A stretch of DNA of 64,000 nucleotides, from assembly GCA_026413225.1 (NCBI GenBank), contig CM048553.1:114287190-114351189 (forward strand). The letters run 5' to 3'. A program made the translations under genes and the position numbers. How positions within the stretch are numbered: the first letter of the stretch is position 1; each line of letters begins with the position of its first letter. Below are positions 58,701-64,000 of the stretch, piece by piece. This DNA is from Otis tarda. Taxonomy: Eukaryota; Chordata; Aves; Otidiformes; Otididae. The notes beneath the pieces were generated by a model that worked only from the letters and a program-made list of their open reading frames with translations, searched no databases and was not told where the DNA came from.

Positions 58701-61129
58701 CTGCAGGAAGCAGCATGTGGCTGGTGTTGCCTGGGTGAGGAGCTGGGGTGCAACTGGGCTGCCCAGTTAGGGAGCTGGGAAATGCGCTTGAGGGCTCCCA
58801 GTGCAAACAGCAGTTAATAAGCACTAGTGAAACCTGGACCAGTGGGTCTGTCCAGAGAAGATGATTGCAGCCAGCACAACATTAGGCAAGCCTGTGAATA
58901 GTCCTGCTTTGTGTAGGAACAGGTTAGACCCCAGACGGTTGCGGGGCTGGAGAAGCAGAGAAACAGCGGAGAAGTGATTTTTCTTCTCTTTCCCTCCTCC
59001 CCAGCACTTGTGCCAAATGCAAGCCCCTCACAGACGAAGAAGGGTTTCCAGATCTGAGAGTCCAATACAGAGCTGTCCTGTATTTGTGCTTTAGGGAAAG
59101 TTTTTTGCTTTCAATTGCCAGTCTGTCTTTAGATTAACTCTGTAGAGATGTCATGACTTGTCTTCTCATGTGAAATATCCTACCTTTCTTAAGGTGTAAA
59201 GTGGGTACCTGTTGTTTTCCTACTAAATTCTTGTTGTCCTGTTGGTGCAAAAACTTCCAAAAAGTGTTTCTAGCAAAAAGAGATAGTTAAATGTCAAGAA
59301 AATACATCCGTACAAATTAATTAAATATAACTTCAGTGGTAACTCCATTACCTGAAGAAAAAACATTCTGGTGAACAAGGTAAAATGTCCTAGTGGGTGA
59401 CGTAATGTGTTTGGTTAAGTGGTAATCTGTGCAGAGTGCCAGCATGCCCCAGTTAGTGTTAATCTCGTAGAACAGCTCCCATGGCGTAATGAGTCTGTCA
59501 GGATATCCCAGGTCAGGTCTAGAAACACCGGAGCCCATTCCTCAGCATGTCCCCCAAATGCCTCTGGAGGAACCATGACACTTTCAGACCCTGTGTCTCT
59601 GTGCTCAACTGGAATGGGACCCTGGATGTGGCAGGCAGAAGAGGGAGCGAGGTGCCCAGAAGTGTGTGACTCTCTGAGCCCATCATGCTTGCACCGTGCT
59701 GCTCACAAGACTTGCTGTGAATGTTGGAAATAATCAGTACTAACGTTGCTACCTGGTCTGTGGGTAGGGTCTGACTTTTTTTTTCTAGATGGCTGGGAAA
59801 AGGGAAAAGTGAGTGCACAAGGTCTCCCCTTGTCTCTGTGGATGCGCCCTATGGATGCTCTCCCTCACCCGCGGGCCTCTGTCCCTGGAGAAGCATGTTT
59901 TTCCCCTTAATTTTTGTAACCCAGGAGACTGCTTGAATCATGATGGGCCACTCTAATACAAGGAAATACCCAGACTAGTGACTTCTTAAGCTTTTTTTCT
60001 CCTTTGATCTTTTCTTCCTGGAGGCATTTATTTGATCTTGGAAGGATCTTAGGGCTACAGTCTGCCCTAGCAAAGATGTGACAGAGAGCGGAGGAAAGAG
60101 ATTTTGAGTCTTTTCTTCCGACTATTCCCCTGCATGACACAGGCAAAATATTGGCATGTTTCTCCCAGGACCATATGGGTAGGACGTAACAAATCTGAGT
60201 GGAGAGAAACTAAGCGAAATTTCTCGGATAAAAGCAATAGGAAAAGGTTAGGGCTATGAGGGGTAGGATACTCTCCTAGAAAGTACGACATGGATCTCAG
60301 GAGGCTTGGAACCAGAACATCTGACAGCCTCTGTAAAACAATGTAAAGGCCACCTGATTGTTCTGTTCCTCAGTTCTCCACCCGTGAAATGTCCCCTGCC
60401 CCTACTCTAGTTAGCCCTAGCAGGACTGTGACTTCTCCTCTTAATACAGTGATGGACCAAGGGGGTCTCACTTTCTGTGGGAGCCACTAGAGGGGACCAG
60501 AGTAAAATAACAAAAATAATTTCACCATGTAGGCCAGAAAAGACATGTTATCTTTACCCTTTAAATACCGGTCTTGTGTACCAACCCAAATGCCAGTTAG
60601 GCTTCCAGAGTTACCTGCCAAAAATTAAACATCTCTGCTTCTTAGAGGAACCAAATGGTGTCCATGTGCAGACACAAAATATGGAGGGAGCATTTGGGCT
60701 GCTGAAGTGCTTCCCTCCCCTCACCACACTCATTCCTGAAAATGCTGAGAGGAGTGTTACACACCAGAGAGAGATCAGATTCAGACACAAATGGAGAAAA
60801 GCTAGGAAAAGCAAAACAAAGCATCATCTTTACGTCCTGTGTCATGTCGCCCCCCCACCTCCAGCTGTGGCTAGGGAAATAAAGCAAAACCAGAAGGACT
60901 CCAAAATCCAGTGACTGAAAGCAAGGCATGAGCAAGGCAGTGGCTCCCATTCCTTCCCCCATTACCCTGCCTGTCCCAGCACTCTTTTCCCCACTGCCCA
61001 CCTATTTGCCACAGACAGTGATGGGGAGCCAGGCAGGGCAGGGACCCTTTCCCCCTGACTCTCTGTGGAGAGGAGCGCACTGGCAGTGCTATGGGGGTAC
61101 CAGCGTCTCCTAAACCACATTGCCGACAA
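55728..61129. other. Intergenic DNA
   Basis: About 5.4 kb. It contains a T run at 57902-57922 and a locally G/C-rich part at about 57950-58250. A possible MIR scrap lies near 60370-60400 (CCTCAGTTCTCCACCCGTGA). No exon was recognised. Confidence 0.45.
57902..57922. repeat. Poly-T tract
   Basis: Twenty-one thymines. Confidence 0.85.
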
Positions 61130-62340
61130 TCAGTCAGAAGCTGAAAGTAAACAACTTATTTACATGCATTTTAAATACAGCTTGGTGGCCAGCAGCCACT
61201 TACTGTGAAAAGTGGGTTAAAAAAGTCACTGTAAGGCAAGGACCTTACATACCAAGCTCCAGCCCTCGGTACATTAATATGGCTGAGTGGAGATACTAAC
61301 ATAACCTTACCTGTAATGGCATGAACACACCACTGTAATAATTCATTTAGAATGATGACACCTGAGACCTAATTTAAAACTCCTGGATGAATACTGTTCT
61401 CACATTCAAACCCCAAGGCTGCTGCAAACATACCTAAGAAATCCTAAGAACTATAGTGAGCCTAATTGAATTGGACTTAAATGGACCATTGAGGTGGCCT
61501 CACAGAGCTCTGGGGAATTTATATTGTCTATACTGTATCAGAATCACAGCTTGAACCGAATAACGGGTTACATTCAATCATGTTACTGTAACTCATGCTT
61601 GAGGAAAGGGGGAAACCTTTCGCTATCAGCAAGGCTGTATGGAAAACAATTTCAAATCACTTTAAACCCGGTTGGCAACTACTTTGCCAATTACGGAGTC
61701 CTTTGGGAAAGGTGTGTGCTAGGGCTCGGGACTAAATGATTTATGTCAAGCGCCCCGGTCCCCGGAGGCACATACAGGAGGCTGGAGAGGAGGTGCTTGT
61801 GGCTAATTATTTCTCCTAAGAATACTTTAGCAAGGTAATTTGCGCTTGCAGATGAGTCACTCTGCACACTGAATATAACACAGGGAAAGCAGAGACTTCA
61901 GAGCTACAGAACACAGACAGATAAAAGGGAAATGAACAGGATCTTCAGTCCTTAATCTCATATGCAAAACCTCAGCCCCCTCCGGTCCCCCTGCCTGCTC
62001 CCCTTTCCCCTCAAGGGCCCCTCACCAGCGATGCTCAAGGGGGACCAGAGAGGAACGCCAAGCAGAGATTCATCACCACACCTAATTACAGCAAGGAGCC
62101 AAGCATTTAAAAGGCTGATGAAAGTGTGCGCTGTCGGTGAGGGTGGTGCAAATCTGCTGGTGGATGGGCGCGCAGGAGGGAAAAGCCTCGGTGAGCCGAA
62201 GCAGGTCGTGGCCAAATGGCTTTCCAGCCTTTCTGCCTGTGCATCCCCTCGGCACACTGGCAGTTTCTTTGCTCCTGTTGTCTAAAAATCTCCTCACAGG
62301 TGCACTGTTGACACTGTGTTATAATTTATGAAGCTGCAGA
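61130..62340. other. Repeat-free stretch, candidate conserved non-coding DNA
   Basis: No transposon phrases or simple repeats were seen over about 1.2 kb, and no coding signal with splice sites. The texture is complex, with several homeodomain-like TAATT cores and GATGAGTCAC (AP-1-like TGAGTCA) near 61852. The proposal is an inference from texture and from lying downstream of HRH4, where the neighbouring developmental gene in mammals is distant. It needs cross-species comparison. Confidence 0.25.
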
Positions 62341-63100
62341 TGCCTGGAACATGTAATTCATTTTGCAGATGGCAAGTGTAAATTCTGCTGTTCCTCACAT
62401 GACACAGACTTACCTCCAACCTCACAGATCGAGGCTACTCCAAGAGAGAGGTGGCAAACCCCTTTTGGATGTGTTGCTGCCATCCAGTAAGGTGTAAATA
62501 GCGTTGATCTTGCAAAAGATTCAAGGCTGATTTCAGGATCCCCACTGCCCCAAAGCTCTAGGGTGTGAGTTTTGGGACTGACTCAAAGCAGGGTGAATTT
62601 TTGTCTGCTGTTTGGGGTTGATTTGCAGCTGGAGCACATGTTAGATGGTCGTGCACTTTCTGAACACTGCCTCACAGATTTTCAGCTGATTTTAACCGGT
62701 ATCATACAGTTGAAATTGAATCAGGTCCTCTCATTCACGCTGGCTGAGGTGCTGGCTTTGGGATTTCAGGACCAATGAGAACACGGATTCGTGACAAACA
62801 CAGAGCTGCTTTTGTTGGTCAGGAGTTAGTAGAGATGCAGACACATTCCCCTTTTGAAAAATGCATTTGTGATTATCTGCTGCTATGCAGCAGCTGAGAA
62901 AACGAAAGAGTGCTGAAAGTCCCTGTGGAAATGCCACTCAAATCTTCTGAGCCCAGATGGGTGCACAGACAAGCCTCAAGCCACCAGCTGAGCCCAGGGC
63001 TCTGCACAGCAGATGCACTGGTCGCGTTGATGCCTGCTAGCGTCTGAGAGGGTAGTGAGCCACCAGGAACGCAGCTTGCAGCTGCAGCGCTCTGCATGGA
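62341..63100. other. Intergenic DNA
   Basis: Unremarkable sequence between the repeat-free stretch and the last CR1. No gene or repeat was recognised. Confidence 0.4.
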
Positions 63101-63419
63101 TCACAGAATCACAGAATGGTTTGGGTTGGAAGGGACCCTAAAGATCATCTAATTCAACCCCCCTGCCATGGGCAGGGACACCTTCCACTAGATCAGGTCA
63201 CTCAAACCCCATCCAACTTGGCCTTGAAGACTTCCAGGGATGGAGCACCCACAACTTCTCTGGGCAACCTGTTCTAGTGCCTCACCACCTTCACAATAAA
63301 GAATTTCTTCCTTATATCTATTCTAAATCTACCCTCTTTCAGTTTAAATCCATTACCCGTTGTCCTAAGCCCTTGTCAAAAGCCCTTGTCAAAAGCCCCT
63401 CTCCAGCTTTCTTGTAGGA
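63101..63419 (-). mobile_element. CR1 LINE 3' end fragment (different subfamily)
   Basis: It starts TCACAGAATCACAGAATGGT and continues TTGGGTTGGAAGGGACC. The terminal repeat and 3' UTR variant differ from the other copies (CACAGAAT rather than CATAGAAT), suggesting another CR1 subfamily. A 13-bp tandem duplication of AGCCCTTGTCAAA lies inside (about 63368-63395). Truncated near 63419. Confidence 0.9.
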
Positions 63420-64000
63420 TCAATCTGCAGTAATAACCTGGGAAAGATGTAAAGCACCTTTCTTTTTTTCCTGCAGTGATATAGGCAATAACATAGCTGT
63501 CATAGATGGAAAGGGGCCAATGGATTTGCTAACCCATAGCAAACAGATGAGTTGTGAAATACTGAGTAGCTGAACCAACTGGCTTCAAAACAGCAATCTG
63601 ACCAAACGTGGCTCCTGAGTAAGTCTTGTTTGTCCAAAGGATGTGGACTTCTGGTCTGCTAATGCAACAGCCTTTCATTGGGAGTGTGAAGCAAAATCCA
63701 TTCTTGTTGACCCGATTAAGGCTCAGCTGCAAGGAACAGCCACTGCTGAGAGGCTCCGCTCTCAAGGACCAGCCACAGGCAAAAGCCAGTCTAACACCGG
63801 CTGTCAGGCAGTGAACATACTGCATTAGCAGGCTCCATAAACCCATGGCTGGCAATACAAGGGTCAGTAATTTGTAGTGTTCTGGGCTATATATGCTGAA
63901 GTGAGCAAGCTCGAGAAGAGCCTTCAGCTGAGGTTTGTTTGGCTTTTTTGCTTTTCTTTGGACATACTTGAGCCTGTGTTCAAAACATTCACATTGCGCT
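63420..64000. other. Intergenic DNA to the window edge
   Basis: No recognised gene or repeat. Open stretches on both strands between 63529 and 63855 have no corroborating evidence. Confidence 0.4.

Noticed and set aside
1..64000. CRISPR array, operon, phage or other prokaryotic system
   Set aside because: No regularly spaced repeats with unique spacers and no bacterial gene layout. The introns, CR1 and LTRs are clearly from a bird genome.

Overview
The window is nuclear DNA from a bird. The evidence is split vertebrate genes with GT-AG introns, several CR1 LINE 3' ends carrying the avian ATTCTATG-type terminal repeat, and avian ERVL-type LTRs. No bacterial, organellar or plasmid features were seen. 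The species cannot be fixed from the sequence alone.

All three genes are on the + strand in the first 38 kb. Positions 2712-9453 hold the last four coding exons of IMPACT, a regulator of GCN2 signalling; its 5' exons lie off the left edge. Two complete three-exon genes for an H3/H4-type histamine receptor follow head to tail, at 20440-26644 (414 aa) and 31838-37435 (413 aa). An HRH4-type gene downstream of IMPACT matches the order I recall at the mammalian HRH4 locus, so both are called HRH4. Both are intact, with matching splice phases and all key aminergic GPCR residues.

The most notable signal is mosaic identity between the two receptor genes. Exon 1, the first ~295 nt of exon 3 and a ~180-nt block over TM6-TM7 are nearly identical. 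Exon 2, the third intracellular loop and the C-terminal tail differ strongly. This fits an older tandem duplication overwritten in patches by gene conversion.

The repeats are CR1 fragments of several ages, three LTRs, probable MIR-type SINE relics, microsatellites and homopolymers. Two of the LTRs are solo LTRs of one family with perfect 5-bp target duplications. A near-perfect 27-29 bp hairpin lies in intron 1 of the first receptor gene.

From about 40 kb to 64 kb no convincing exon was found. This part looks like intergenic DNA with old repeats, and 61.1-62.3 kb is a repeat-free stretch that may hold conserved non-coding DNA. All homology calls come from reading the sequence; no database search or alignment program was run.
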